A DNA stretch of 64,000 bases from Natrialba magadii ATCC 43099 (lineage in GTDB: Archaea > Halobacteriota > Halobacteria > Halobacteriales > Natrialbaceae), in assembly GCF_000025625.1 (NCBI RefSeq), contig NC_013922.1, forward strand, positions 372,001 to 436,000. Reading direction: 5' to 3'. Positions 28,612-37,317 of the stretch are shown piece by piece (the first letter of the stretch is position 1; each line of letters opens with the position of its first letter). The notes below the pieces were generated by a model that saw only the letters and a list, made by a program, of their open reading frames with translations, did no database searches and was not told the origin of the DNA. The translations under genes and the position numbers were made by a program.

Positions 28612-28780
28612 GCGCGTTGCCTGCGGTTTGATTCTCTCGTTCCGCTTTTTGGACGTCGACACCGTCTGTTTTGACGGTTGATGAGTCGCTTTTGCAGTGG
28701 GTTATCCAGTCGAACGTGAAGTGACAGCGGTAAGGACTGCCATGGCCACAGTCACAACTGCTTCACAACCCATACTCTGC

Positions 28781-29128
28781 CTACTCGAGTTTCGATGAGG
28801 TCTCCTCGAGTACCGACTTGACGATCGGTTCGAACGGTTCAGTTGTGTCGACCAGTTCCTGGCACTGGTTGTAGCTAACGAGTCCAGAGGCCGCCAATCT
28901 CGGGACATGGGCGTGGTAGAGCGCGATGTACGTCCGTTCGACGGTGCGGTCTGGAAGTGCCGCGACAGGCTCGTCGTGCGTTCGGCTGGCGACGGCGTCG
29001 GCGAGTTCGGCGAGTTCGATCGGCGTCTCGCGCTCGTCGAGACACCGGAGCACGTCTCGAAACCGCTGGTCTGCGAGTGCTCCGAAGACCTGATCGGCGT
29101 CCACGTGATTGGCTCGTTTCTCGCCCAT
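28781..29128 (-). CDS. Winged-helix protein of the DUF7344 type
   Basis: 115 residues from ATG 29128 (MGEKRA), chosen because the frame upstream is short and atypical. DADQVFGALADQRFRDVL, LAELADAVA and a C-terminal ALYHAHVPRLAASGLVSY are hallmarks of haloarchaeal winged-helix proteins annotated as DUF7344 (ArsR-like fold). It probably binds DNA as a dimer. The target is unknown. The neighbouring HTH_10 regulator on the same strand ends 75 bp upstream of this start, so joint transcription is possible. Confidence 0.75.
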   Translation of the reverse strand: MGEKRANHVDADQVFGALADQRFRDVLRCLDERETPIELAELADAVASRTHDEPVAALPDRTVERTYIALYHAHVPRLAASGLVSYNQCQELVDTTEPFEPIVKSVLEETSSKLE

Positions 29129-29203
29129 GACAATGGCTGATACTCGACCTGTCAAAAAGAGCGACTTGGTTGTATATATCAGCCACTTATCTGTCAGGGT
29201 GTG

Positions 29204-29872
29204 TCAGTCTCGTCGTCCTCGGTCCTCGCCGACCTGTCCCACCGTCAGTACGTGGCCGATGAGGTTCTTGTGTGCGTGGTGTAAGCGTTTCGAGAGTGCC
29301 TGCTGGGTAATTCCGAGTGACGCAGCGAGTTCGGTCATCGTGATCTGCTGTGGCACGTCGAAGAATCCCTCCTCGTAGGCTGTCACGAGGGTCTCTCGCT
29401 GCGTCGGTGTGAGTCCGTACTGCGAACTCGCCATCGGCTGGGACTGTTCGTAGAGTCGGTCGAGTTCGAAGTCGACGCCGCGCTCGCGACAGAACTCGTG
29501 GAAGTCCGAAACCGTCTCCTCGTCGTCGAAGCGCATCTTCAGATTCCAGTGCTCGCCGGTTCCCGTCGCCTCGAGGATCGTCGCACCGATTCCGACGTAC
29601 GCGTAAATAATCGCCTCGATGTTTTCCGTCCATTCGGCCCTGTAGAGGACGGTGTCGTCGAACTCACTCACCCGCGTCGCGTTTGTTATCGACGGATCCC
29701 TTTCGAACGCTTCCTCGAACGCCGCGTGGTCCTTGCCGGTCACCCAGAAGTACGGCATGAGCCGATCTTCACTCGTCGCGACGAGTCGTTCGACCTCGAC
29801 CACCATCTCCGGCGCAGCCGACAGCGTCTCGTGCAACGCAAAGTCCCCAGAGTCAATCGTGAACTCACCCAT
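29204..29872 (-). CDS. Bat-type HTH_10 transcriptional regulator
   Basis: 222 residues from ATG 29872; an ATG three codons upstream is equally possible. The C-terminal ~60 residues (QYGLTPTQRETLVTAYEEGF through LGITQQALSKRLHHA) are the HTH_10 domain of bacterio-opsin activator-like proteins. The N-terminal 150 residues resemble the sensor half of these regulators, with a ligand unknown. Such proteins are abundant haloarchaeal regulators of stress and metabolism. The target genes cannot be inferred from the neighbours. Confidence 0.85.
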   Translation of the reverse strand: MGEFTIDSGDFALHETLSAAPEMVVEVERLVATSEDRLMPYFWVTGKDHAAFEEAFERDPSITNATRVSEFDDTVLYRAEWTENIEAIIYAYVGIGATILEATGTGEHWNLKMRFDDEETVSDFHEFCRERGVDFELDRLYEQSQPMASSQYGLTPTQRETLVTAYEEGFFDVPQQITMTELAASLGITQQALSKRLHHAHKNLIGHVLTVGQVGEDRGRRD

Positions 29873-29959
29873 GACGCTCATGCTGAGCGTTCGGCTCTCA
29901 GCGTCGATAAGGCTCTGGCTGGATTTTGACCACCGACTATCGGTCCAGGAGACGACGTG

Positions 29960-30430
29960 TCAGGTCGACTCCTCGCCCTCGAGTGACTCGAGTACACGCT
30001 CGGCGTGCCCGTCCGGGCTGACGTTCTCGTAGACGGTCTCGATGGTTCCGTCCGGGCCGACGACGTACGTGTTGCGGAAGACGCCGTCGAAGGTGTTACC
30101 GAACATCTGTTTTTCGCCGTAAGAGTCGTACTGCGTCGCGACCGTGCCGTCTTCGTCCGAGAGCAGGTCGAACGAGAGGTCATACTCGTCCGCAAAGGAG
30201 TCGAGGTCCGACACCGGGTCGTCGCTGATCCCGACGACTGCCGTGTTGGCATCCTCGAACGCCGCCAGCGCGTCGTCGAACTGGCAGGCTTCGGTGGTAC
30301 AGCCCTCTGTGTTCGCCCGTGGGTAGAAGTAGATCACGAGCCGTTGGCCGTCGAAATCGGCTAATCGGACGGCTTCACCGTGTTGATTCGACAGTTCGAA
30401 CGCGGGTGCATCGTCGCCAACGTCGAGCAT
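29960..30430 (-). CDS. bcp: Thioredoxin-dependent peroxiredoxin, BCP/PrxQ type
   Basis: 156 residues from ATG 30430 (MLDVGDDAP); the frame upstream is not peroxiredoxin-like. It reduces peroxides with electrons from thioredoxin. YFYPRANTEGCTTEACQF (about 30-47) contains the peroxidatic Cys and a second Cys five residues later, as in two-Cys BCP enzymes. The start codon lies about 135 bp beyond the end of gins51 on the same strand. Regulation is not evident from the sequence. Confidence 0.94.
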   Translation of the reverse strand: MLDVGDDAPAFELSNQHGEAVRLADFDGQRLVIYFYPRANTEGCTTEACQFDDALAAFEDANTAVVGISDDPVSDLDSFADEYDLSFDLLSDEDGTVATQYDSYGEKQMFGNTFDGVFRNTYVVGPDGTIETVYENVSPDGHAERVLESLEGEEST

Positions 30431-30565
30431 GGGAGTGAGTTCGTGACTGCGGTGGTAGGTGTTGTGGTTCCGAGAGCGCGGCGGGTTGAGCGTTCGCAAC
30501 GTGCGCTGCTCACAGCAGACGCTCGCAAAAATCACTCTGTCGACTCACAAATACCAGCCCGACTG

Positions 30566-31621
30566 CTACTCGAGTTGCTCCGCCGCTTCGCGCTCGACGA
30601 GCGGTGTTGCGTTGGCCTCGGGCAGCGTTACGACGTCGTCGCTGGCAAGGGTGTATTCGCGGTCGTCGACGCCGAGGATATTGCCGACGTCTTCGGTGAT
30701 TTTGACGGTGACGCGGTCGACGGCGAGTGTCTCAGTGTTCCGGTCGGAGTCGGGAGCGCCCGTCTCGGCATCGCCTCCCTCGTCAGTCGCTTCCGGGCCG
30801 GGAGCCGGCGGGGTACTCGAGTCGGCTGGCGGTTCGGGTGGGTCTGCGGGCGCACCTGCGGACGGGGCGTCGGCATCGCCGAGCGAATCTGCGTTGCCCA
30901 ACGAGTCTGCGCCGCCCATCACGTCTGCAGGAGAGACGGTGTCTGTCTCTGTCGTGCCAGCCGCCATTCCATCCGACTCAGCCGTCTCGGCCGGCGATTC
31001 TGCCGGTGGTGTCGGCGGTTCGGGTTCGGGTTCGGGTTCGGGTTCGGCCGCAGCCCCTGGTTCGGGTGACGGTGGCTCCGGCGCAGGATCCGTTTCGTGC
31101 GGTGATATTTCGTCGCCGGCCTGTTCCCTGGAATCGGAACGTGGATTCTGGTCGGCAGCGGACGCTGCCAGCGAGTCGGAGGTGGGATCGTCTGACGAGG
31201 TGTCGATCCTCGATCGCTCGTCCGCACCGTCATCGACACCCTCGAGCACATCGAGCACGCGGCTCTTGTTCGAACTGATGCGCTCGACGAGGTCGTCGAA
31301 CAGATCCGCCTCCTCGGCGGTCAACCCGTCATCGTTGGCCGCCATCCCCGCAGCGGCGAGACTCGCCTGCTTGACGAGTTTGCCCATCCGGCGCTCGTAA
31401 ATCGCCTCGACGACGTCCTTGGCGGTCTCGATTTCGTCCGTCAACCGCCCCACTTCGGGCGAGGAGAAGGGGTCGTCTACGCGGTCGGCCACGCGTTCTC
31501 GCTCGTCCTCGAGTTCGGCGATGTACTCGCCGACCTCCTGGTAGAACGAGGGGCGAAGATTCTGGAGGCTGTCCTTCTTTCGCTCCTTGCTCTGGACCGA
31601 GCGGAGTTCGTTCAGATTCAT
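30566..31621 (-). CDS. GINS complex subunit Gins51 with long disordered linker
   Basis: 351 residues. It is a component of the archaeal CMG-like replicative helicase complex (GINS with MCM and GAN/RecJ-like). Residues about 1-125 are the helical A-domain with LQNLRPSFYQEVGEYI. Residues about 290-351 are the beta B-domain with VKITEDVGNILGVDDREY. Between them lies a roughly 150-residue acidic, Pro/Ser/Asp-rich linker that includes an EPEPEPEPEP run. It overlaps priS by 4 bp, the conserved archaeal pairing, so both replication proteins are co-produced. Confidence 0.92.
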   Translation of the reverse strand: MNLNELRSVQSKERKKDSLQNLRPSFYQEVGEYIAELEDERERVADRVDDPFSSPEVGRLTDEIETAKDVVEAIYERRMGKLVKQASLAAAGMAANDDGLTAEEADLFDDLVERISSNKSRVLDVLEGVDDGADERSRIDTSSDDPTSDSLAASAADQNPRSDSREQAGDEISPHETDPAPEPPSPEPGAAAEPEPEPEPEPPTPPAESPAETAESDGMAAGTTETDTVSPADVMGGADSLGNADSLGDADAPSAGAPADPPEPPADSSTPPAPGPEATDEGGDAETGAPDSDRNTETLAVDRVTVKITEDVGNILGVDDREYTLASDDVVTLPEANATPLVEREAAEQLE

Positions 31622-32793
31622 TCTTTCTCCTTCTCAGCGCGCCCGCGTGCCATCAGAAAGACGGCAACGTACTCTGGTAATGACTGGTCACCCTCCGAGA
31701 CCGTAAAGCTATCTCCTCCGAGTTCGACCTCGCCACCGTCGGTCACGTCGACCGCGATTTCCTGTCCCTCGAACGTCTCGGGGACGGCATCGACCAGCGG
31801 GTCGAAGCCCTCGAGTTCGTCGCGCTCGAGGCGGACCGTCTTCAGTCCGCTGCCGCCGTGGAGGGTTCCCGGCAGGCGGATCAGCCGGTTCGTGTCCGTC
31901 GTCACCGGTTCGTCGATGGGGGCGTTGTCCTTCTCGACGGCCGTCGACGCGAATCGCTCTGCGAGCTGGGCGACCGCGGTGTGGACCGTGACGTTCCCCG
32001 CCTCGAGCTGTTCGCGGTTGTTCCGTGCGGCGTTCAGGGTCGCCGTCGCTTTCCCCTCGCCGATGCCGTCGAACTCCTGGAGGCGCTCGAGTGCGGCCTC
32101 GTCCTCGAGTGCGAGCAGGTCGTCGACGAAGGTCATGAAGTGGTCGTGGGTTCGTTTCCCCCAGCCGCCTTCGATGCGGAGGGTGCGGCGCTCGGTCGGC
32201 GTCTTTCGGCCGAGTCCGGCGACGGTTTCGGTTTCGATCAGGTTGTCGAAGTCGAGGCCGATGCCGCGGACGTAGTCGACGATTTCGCGGCGGTGTTCTC
32301 TGTCGAGGTGGCGAACGTTGTCGTCGCGGACGTGAACGTGGTAGCCCCGTCCGCCCGAGAAGACGATTTCGAGCTCCTCGAAGCCGAAGTCGTTCTCGAG
32401 GAAGTCGAGCAGTCGGAAGAGGGCCTCCTTACACGTGGCGAGCATCTCGGCGTAGGAGTCTTCGCCAAGCGTGACGTCCGGCAGGTGGTCCGCGTCGAGG
32501 TCGAAGACGAGGTCGGCGGATTGCCAGTCTTTTGCCTTCATCGAACTCGCGCTCGGATCCCGAAAGCGGCCCGCGGAGAAGTAGACGTGTCGCGGGCGCT
32601 TGCGGACGAGAAACTCCGAGAGGTCGCCAAGCTCGAGCAGTGACCGGTGGCGGACCATCGTCGTGCCAGGCCCCTCAGTCCAGGGGATGAATCCCCACTC
32701 GCGCTCGTTCGCGGCGGGCGGTGGTGTTAGCTCCGTCCGTCGGTAGTAATCCCGAAATCTCCCCCGAAGATAGGCCCTCGTTCGCTCCTCCAT
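31618..32793 (-). CDS. priS: DNA primase small (catalytic) subunit
   Basis: 391 residues. It synthesises RNA/DNA primers together with PriL, which is not in the window. DLVFDLDADH (catalytic Asp in DLDAD at 98-102) and SGGRGYHVHVRDD in the middle are the primase signature motifs. HYFSAGRF-type residues near 70-77 fit haloarchaeal PriS. The length is normal. A TATA-like element lies about 30 bp upstream, and a repeat block lies beyond it. Confidence 0.96.
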   Translation of the reverse strand: MEERTRAYLRGRFRDYYRRTELTPPPAANEREWGFIPWTEGPGTTMVRHRSLLELGDLSEFLVRKRPRHVYFSAGRFRDPSASSMKAKDWQSADLVFDLDADHLPDVTLGEDSYAEMLATCKEALFRLLDFLENDFGFEELEIVFSGGRGYHVHVRDDNVRHLDREHRREIVDYVRGIGLDFDNLIETETVAGLGRKTPTERRTLRIEGGWGKRTHDHFMTFVDDLLALEDEAALERLQEFDGIGEGKATATLNAARNNREQLEAGNVTVHTAVAQLAERFASTAVEKDNAPIDEPVTTDTNRLIRLPGTLHGGSGLKTVRLERDELEGFDPLVDAVPETFEGQEIAVDVTDGGEVELGGDSFTVSEGDQSLPEYVAVFLMARGRAEKEKE

Positions 32794-32819
32794 GCGCTTG
32801 CGCTACTCGTCGTGGCGCG

Positions 32820-32832
32820 GGTATAATTGTAT
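32820..32832 (-). promoter_or_regulatory. TATA-like element of priS-gins51
   Basis: The minus strand reads CAATTATAC in this stretch, roughly 30-40 bp before the priS ATG at 32793. The tandem repeat at 32872-32940 lies just upstream of it. Confidence 0.45.
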
Positions 32833-32871
32833 TGTCTTGGACTGTCCGGCTGGGCGACCGGCGCTGATCGA

Positions 32872-32940
32872 CACTGATCGGCACTGGCGGCACTGGGTGA
32901 CACTGGCGACACTGATCAACGCTGGGCGACACTGGGCGGA
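32872..32940. repeat. CACTGG tandem repeat upstream of priS
   Basis: CACTG begins at 32872, 32882, 32891, 32901, 32910 and 32930, with CGCTG at 32920. The spacings alternate 10, 9, 10, 9, 10, 10, close to one helical turn. It lies between priS and the downstream end of the RimI-like gene, and could phase a bound protein or bend DNA at the replication-gene promoter. It could also be only a slippage product. Confidence 0.65.
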
Positions 32941-33417
32941 CTAGCGGCGCATCAGATCCGAGAGCCGGTCTGTGATTCCGTCGCCGGAGCCGAGTTTCAG
33001 GTAGTAGGCGTCGCCGCCGTCCTCGTAGTAGTTGTCGATCCGGCGCTTGATCTCGAAGCCCAGATGTTCGTAAAACTGCAGCGCGTTCTCGTTGCTCGTG
33101 CGCGCGTGACAGGTAATCGTCTGGTGGTCGTCGGCGACGCGAGCGACGAGCCGTTTGCCAATCCCTTCACCGCGGAACTCTGGAGAGACTGCGAGAAAGA
33201 GAATGTAGCCGTCGCGTCGAACCGCAGCGAAGCCGATGAGGTCGCCGTCTAGCACGTAACAGTGGACCGTCGATCGGCGATAGGCGTCGGTGAAGAAGTC
33301 GCGTCGTTGCTTGAGGACGTCCTCTTCGCGATTGATCTCCTCTTTGAGCTGCCAGGCCTGCTCGACGAACTCGTCGTTCCCTGGCGTAACGACGCGCCTG
33401 TCGATGTTGACGCTCAC
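32941..33417 (-). CDS. RimI-like GNAT N-acetyltransferase
   Basis: 158 residues from GTG 33417. This start is preferred because a TATA-like AATTATATT (minus strand, 33441-33449) lies about 25 bp upstream, fitting a leaderless mRNA; GTG at 33423 is also possible. The acetyl-CoA loop FRGEGIGKRLV and NALQFYEHLGFEIKRRIDNYY are typical of RimI-related protein N-terminal acetyltransferases. Its protein substrate is unknown. Confidence 0.85.
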   Translation of the reverse strand: MSVNIDRRVVTPGNDEFVEQAWQLKEEINREEDVLKQRRDFFTDAYRRSTVHCYVLDGDLIGFAAVRRDGYILFLAVSPEFRGEGIGKRLVARVADDHQTITCHARTSNENALQFYEHLGFEIKRRIDNYYEDGGDAYYLKLGSGDGITDRLSDLMRR

Positions 33418-33575
33418 TACCACTGCCTTACATCGTCGCCAATATAATTCCACCGGCAACGGGGCTGCCGATGGGATATACACAGTCTGCTGACAATCGT
33501 GTCCGATCAGACAGACGTCGAGTGAAAGCGACGGGCATACGACGGCGGTCGTGGTATGGTGTCCAAGAGACGACT

Positions 33576-34055
33576 ATGGGATTCGAACTTCGGGACCACA
33601 CCGCCGATATCGGGGTCGAGGCGACGGGCGAGTCGCTCGCGGACGTATTCGCGTCGCTTGCAGACGGCCTCGCAGCGGCCTCCTGCGATGATATTCCGGA
33701 CGATATCGGTGAGCGATTCTCGCTATCGGTCACTGCCGAGAATCGAGAGGCATTGCTGTTCGACTATCTCGACGAACTGATCTACCTTCGAGACGTGCGC
33801 GCTGAACTGCCGGTTGACCACCACGTCGAGACGATTGACGAAGTCGACGCAGACGCAGACGCAGACACCGACACCGACGCCGACGCCGACGAATCGGCAA
33901 ACCCCGCCACACAACAGTGGTCGCTCACCGCAACTACCCGCGGCGTCCCGCTCGCCGAAATCGACGCTCGCGAAGTAAAGGCGGTCACCTACTCCGAGAT
34001 GCGACTCGAGACGGTCGACGAGCAGTGGGAAGCGTACGTCGTCTTCGACGTCTAA
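33576..34055 (+). CDS. Archease, RtcB activator, with acidic insert
   Basis: 159 residues from ATG 33576. Archease promotes guanylylation of the RNA ligase RtcB, whose gene lies 1.3 kb downstream on the same strand. FELRDHTADIGVEA at the N-terminus, FDYLDELIYL and the C-terminal REVKAVTYSEMRLE are family hallmarks. Residues about 92-110 are an extra Asp/Ala/Thr run encoded by GAC-GCA-type repeats, inserted in a loop before the last strands. Confidence 0.93.
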   Translation: MGFELRDHTADIGVEATGESLADVFASLADGLAAASCDDIPDDIGERFSLSVTAENREALLFDYLDELIYLRDVRAELPVDHHVETIDEVDADADADTDTDADADESANPATQQWSLTATTRGVPLAEIDAREVKAVTYSEMRLETVDEQWEAYVVFDV

Positions 34056-34132
34056 CGGTACACCTCCCGGTTCGCTGGCTCATTGCGGCCTCGTATACGT
34101 ATATTTCCCTGTGGGTGGCGTGGATACTGACA

Positions 34133-35284
34133 ATGGGGCATCGCCATTGCCACCGGCATCGCCATCGCCGTCGCCGTCGCCGTCGCCGTCGCCGGATACG
34201 CCTCGCAAGCGTATTCGTCCTCTCCCTCCTCATTCTGGCACCCAGCCGCGTCAGCGCACACGAGGAGTACGTCGTCGACGACGAGGAAGACGTCGCTCTC
34301 GGCGAGTTCTTCTCAGAAGCACTTTCCGATCCGCACGTCATCGGACCGCTCGTCGCCGGCGCGCTCGCCGTCGCACTTCTGGTCGGCGGTTACCTCCTCG
34401 TCCGCCCCTTCCAGCGAGACCTCGCAGCATTTCGATTCGCCATGCGGGAGTACATCGAGTACGTTCCCTGGCTCTTGCGCATCTCGCTCGGAATTCCACT
34501 TATCGGCGCCGGCTTCAGCGGCTACTTCATCTCACCCGCACTCGAGTTCGACCTCCGACTCCTCCAGATCGCGCTCGGATTTCTCCTCCTCTTCGGCCTC
34601 GCGACTCGCGTCGTCGCACTCGTCGGCCTCGCGACTCGCGTCGTCGGCGTGGTGATCTGGCCAACGCTCCTGTTGCAACTCGAGTTCGTTGGCGGACTGG
34701 CGGCCATTGCGTTGCTCGGGAGCGGGCAGCCGAGCGCGGATCACGTCCTTCAGCGGGTTGCCGGCTCGCCGGGGACGGTCTACAGACGACTCGATCCGGT
34801 ACACGAACGCGCACGGGGGTTTCAGGCGCGGATCGATCCCTACGAGCGGTACCTGCCGGCGGTCGTCCGGGTCGGGCTTGGAGCGACGTTCATCTATCTG
34901 GGTGTGACCCAGAAACTCCTTCAGCCGGGACTCGCGCTCGCGGTCGTGGACCGGTACGACCTCACGGCCGTTATTCCGGCCAGTCCGGAGCTGTGGGTGA
35001 TGGGTGCTGGGCTGGCCGAAGCGGGGCTCGGAATCGCGATCATTCTGGGCTTTTTCACGCGTGCGAGCGCTGCTGCTGCGCTTGCAATGTTCTCGCTGAC
35101 GCTGTTTGCGCTGCCGGACGATCCGGTGCTCGCCCACGTCGCGCTGTTCGGGATGGCCTCTGTGCTGCTCATCACTGGTGGCGGGCCGTACGCGCTCGAC
35201 AGTCGACTCGAGCGGCTCGAAGCCGACACTGACGCCGAGACGGCGGATGCAACGCCGACCGAGGCAACACAGGCTCGTGGCTGA
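34133..35284 (+). CDS. DoxX-like membrane protein between archease and rtcB
   Basis: 383 residues from ATG 34133. A stretch [13 protein letters not shown] (about 9-21), encoded by GCCGTC-type hexamers read out of their usual frame, precedes a signal-like segment (FVLSLLILAPSRVSA). About eight membrane helices follow, with ALGFLLLFGLATRVVALVGL and GLGATFIYLGVTQKLLQPG typical of DoxX-like proteins. No Met or GTG start lies between the Arg run and the signal. Function is unknown. Its place between archease and RtcB may be incidental. The exact start is uncertain because the repeat could have shifted the frame. Confidence 0.7.
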   Translation: MGHRHCHRHRHRRRRRRRRRRIRLASVFVLSLLILAPSRVSAHEEYVVDDEEDVALGEFFSEALSDPHVIGPLVAGALAVALLVGGYLLVRPFQRDLAAFRFAMREYIEYVPWLLRISLGIPLIGAGFSGYFISPALEFDLRLLQIALGFLLLFGLATRVVALVGLATRVVGVVIWPTLLLQLEFVGGLAAIALLGSGQPSADHVLQRVAGSPGTVYRRLDPVHERARGFQARIDPYERYLPAVVRVGLGATFIYLGVTQKLLQPGLALAVVDRYDLTAVIPASPELWVMGAGLAEAGLGIAIILGFFTRASAAAALAMFSLTLFALPDDPVLAHVALFGMASVLLITGGGPYALDSRLERLEADTDAETADATPTEATQARG

Positions 35285-35372
35285 CGGCTGCGAGGTCGTC
35301 CGAACGAAAGTGCCCGTGGGTAGTCGACTGGAGAGACGAACATCTTTCATCGTCGGGGTCGGAGTTTCGGGT

Positions 35373-36839
35373 ATGAGCAACGACACGTTCGACGCCGACG
35401 GCATCACGCTCGAGCAAGTGCGTGAGTACGTCTGGGAGATACCACAGGAGGGGGACATGCGTGTTCCCGCGCGAGTGCTTGCCAGCGAGGCTCTGCTGGA
35501 GGAAATCAAGGAAGACAAGACACTCGAACAGATCACAAACACGACCCACCTGCCGGGGATTACCACCAACGCGATCTGTATGCCCGACGGCCACCAGGGC
35601 TACGGCTTCCCCGTTGGCGGGGTCGGCGCGCTGGACGCCGAGAACGGCTGCATCTCGCCGGGAGCTGTCGGCTATGATATCAATTGCGGCGTCCGGATGA
35701 TGCGCACAAATCTGACGTACGACGAACTCAAGGGTCAAGAAGCGGAACTCGTCGACTCACTATTTGCAAACATTCCGTCAGGTCTGGGTGGTGGCGGCGT
35801 CGTCGAAGCCGGCGTCGACACCGTCGACGAGATCCTCGCCCGTGGCGTCGACTGGGCACTCGAGAACGGCCACGCAGTCGAGGACGATCTCCTGCACTGC
35901 GAGGACGAGGGGATGCGTGAGGGTGCCAAGCCGGAGAAAGTGAGCCAGAAGGCCAAGGATCGCGGGAAGAACCAGATCGGTTCGCTTGGCTCCGGAAATC
36001 ACTTCCTCGAAGTCCAGCGCGTGACGGACATCTTTGACCCCGAAGTCGGCGAGGCGTTCGGACTCGAGGAAGACCAGATCGTCGTCCTGATCCACTGTGG
36101 CTCGCGCGGGCTGGGCCACCAGACGTGTAACGACTACCTTCGTAAGATCGAGCAACAGCATCAGGGCCTGCTGGACCAGTTGCCGGACAAGGAACTGGCT
36201 GCAGCGCCCGCGGGCTCACAGCTCGCCGAGGACTACTACGGTGCGATGAACGCGGCGATCAACTTCGCGTGGGTCAACCGTCAGCTGATTATGCACCGCA
36301 CGCGGCAGGTGTTCGAGCGCGTCTTCGACCGCTCGTGGGAGTCGATGGAGATGGATCTGCTGTACGACGTGGCACACAACATTGCGAAGAAGGAGATGCA
36401 CGAAGTCGATGGAGAAGAGCGCGAACTCTACGTCCACCGCAAGGGTGCAACGCGCGCGTTCCCCGCTGGCCACCCCGAGGTCCCGAAAGCATATCGCGAC
36501 GTCGGCCAGCCGGTCATCATCCCCGGCAGCATGGGCGCGGGCAACTACGTTCTCCGCGGCGGCGAGAACTCTATGGACCTCACGTTCGGCTCCACCGCCC
36601 ACGGCGCGGGGCGGCTGATGAGTCGTACCCAGGCGAAAAACGAGTTCTGGGGCGGCGACGTACAGGACGAACTCGAGGAGCAGGAGCAGATTTACGTGAA
36701 GGCACAGTCGGGTGCGACGGTGGCCGAGGAAGCGCCGGGCGTCTACAAGGACGTCGACGAGGTCGTCCGTGTCTCGGACGAGTTGGGTATCGGCGACAAG
36801 GTTGCGCGGACGTTCCCGGTCTGTAACATCAAGGGATAG
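35373..36839 (+). CDS. rtcB: RNA-splicing ligase RtcB
   Basis: 488 residues from ATG 35373 (MSNDTF). It joins 2',3'-cyclic phosphate and 5'-OH ends with GTP, as in tRNA splicing and repair. The Mn2+ and GTP site residues are in MPDGHQGYGFPVG, GYDINCGVRM, GSGNHFLEVQ and HCGSRGLGHQ; the guanylylated His is in GSTAHGAGRLMSR. The C-terminus ends CNIKG as usual. No intein is present. Archease lies upstream. Confidence 0.97.
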   Translation: MSNDTFDADGITLEQVREYVWEIPQEGDMRVPARVLASEALLEEIKEDKTLEQITNTTHLPGITTNAICMPDGHQGYGFPVGGVGALDAENGCISPGAVGYDINCGVRMMRTNLTYDELKGQEAELVDSLFANIPSGLGGGGVVEAGVDTVDEILARGVDWALENGHAVEDDLLHCEDEGMREGAKPEKVSQKAKDRGKNQIGSLGSGNHFLEVQRVTDIFDPEVGEAFGLEEDQIVVLIHCGSRGLGHQTCNDYLRKIEQQHQGLLDQLPDKELAAAPAGSQLAEDYYGAMNAAINFAWVNRQLIMHRTRQVFERVFDRSWESMEMDLLYDVAHNIAKKEMHEVDGEERELYVHRKGATRAFPAGHPEVPKAYRDVGQPVIIPGSMGAGNYVLRGGENSMDLTFGSTAHGAGRLMSRTQAKNEFWGGDVQDELEEQEQIYVKAQSGATVAEEAPGVYKDVDEVVRVSDELGIGDKVARTFPVCNIKG

Positions 36840-36872
36840 CGGTCGCTGTCGGGCGTTCTCGTCTCGGTAGGG

Positions 36873-36914
36873 CTGCGACTGCGACTGTAACTACAACTGC
36901 AATTGCAACTGCGC
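36873..36914. repeat. Seven hexamer repeats CTGCRA
   Basis: CTGCGA, CTGCGA, CTGTAA, CTACAA, CTGCAA, TTGCAA and CTGCGC follow in register in the short gap between the convergent rtcB and the small minus-strand gene. No stem-loop terminator was recognised beside it. Confidence 0.6.
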
Positions 36915-36919
36915 CACGT

Positions 36920-37150
36920 TCACTTGAGGCGGAACGGATTGTCGTCCGTTTCGTCCTCGCTTTCATCGCTGCTGTCCGCTCCATCGCTCTCGTAGGGTTT
37001 TCGGGCGGTGATCGTCACCGTGGCCTCGGGAGCGTCCTCGTCGGACCACGGGCTGTCGTAGGCTGAGAGTTCGAGATCGGTCACGTCCCAGCCGGCGGCT
37101 TCGATTTGTTCGACGAGTTCGCGCTGGTCGGAGAGCATCGCATCGTCCAT
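36920..37150 (-). CDS. Small haloarchaeal protein, unknown function
   Basis: 76 residues from ATG 37150 (MDDAML). About 50 residues of mixed alpha/beta character (LVEQIEAAGWDVTDLELSAY, then ATVTITARKPY) are followed by an acidic Ser/Asp/Glu tail ending NPFRLK. It has no recognised domain. Composition is typical of real haloarchaeal proteins. It is divergent from moaA and convergent with rtcB. Confidence 0.65.
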   Translation of the reverse strand: MDDAMLSDQRELVEQIEAAGWDVTDLELSAYDSPWSDEDAPEATVTITARKPYESDGADSSDESEDETDDNPFRLK

Positions 37151-37317
37151 AGGCGGCGTACGCTGCTCGTCGGTGTAGTTCTTCTGTCGGCAGTATCGAC
37201 CCGCGCTCGATTTTGTCACCGATTCCGTCTACTGCCTGGACAATACGTAACTGAAATGGGTTACGTCGAGCAGAAATACCCGGCGCGCTTAAGCGGTTTC
37301 GACCGAAACGGGATGGT

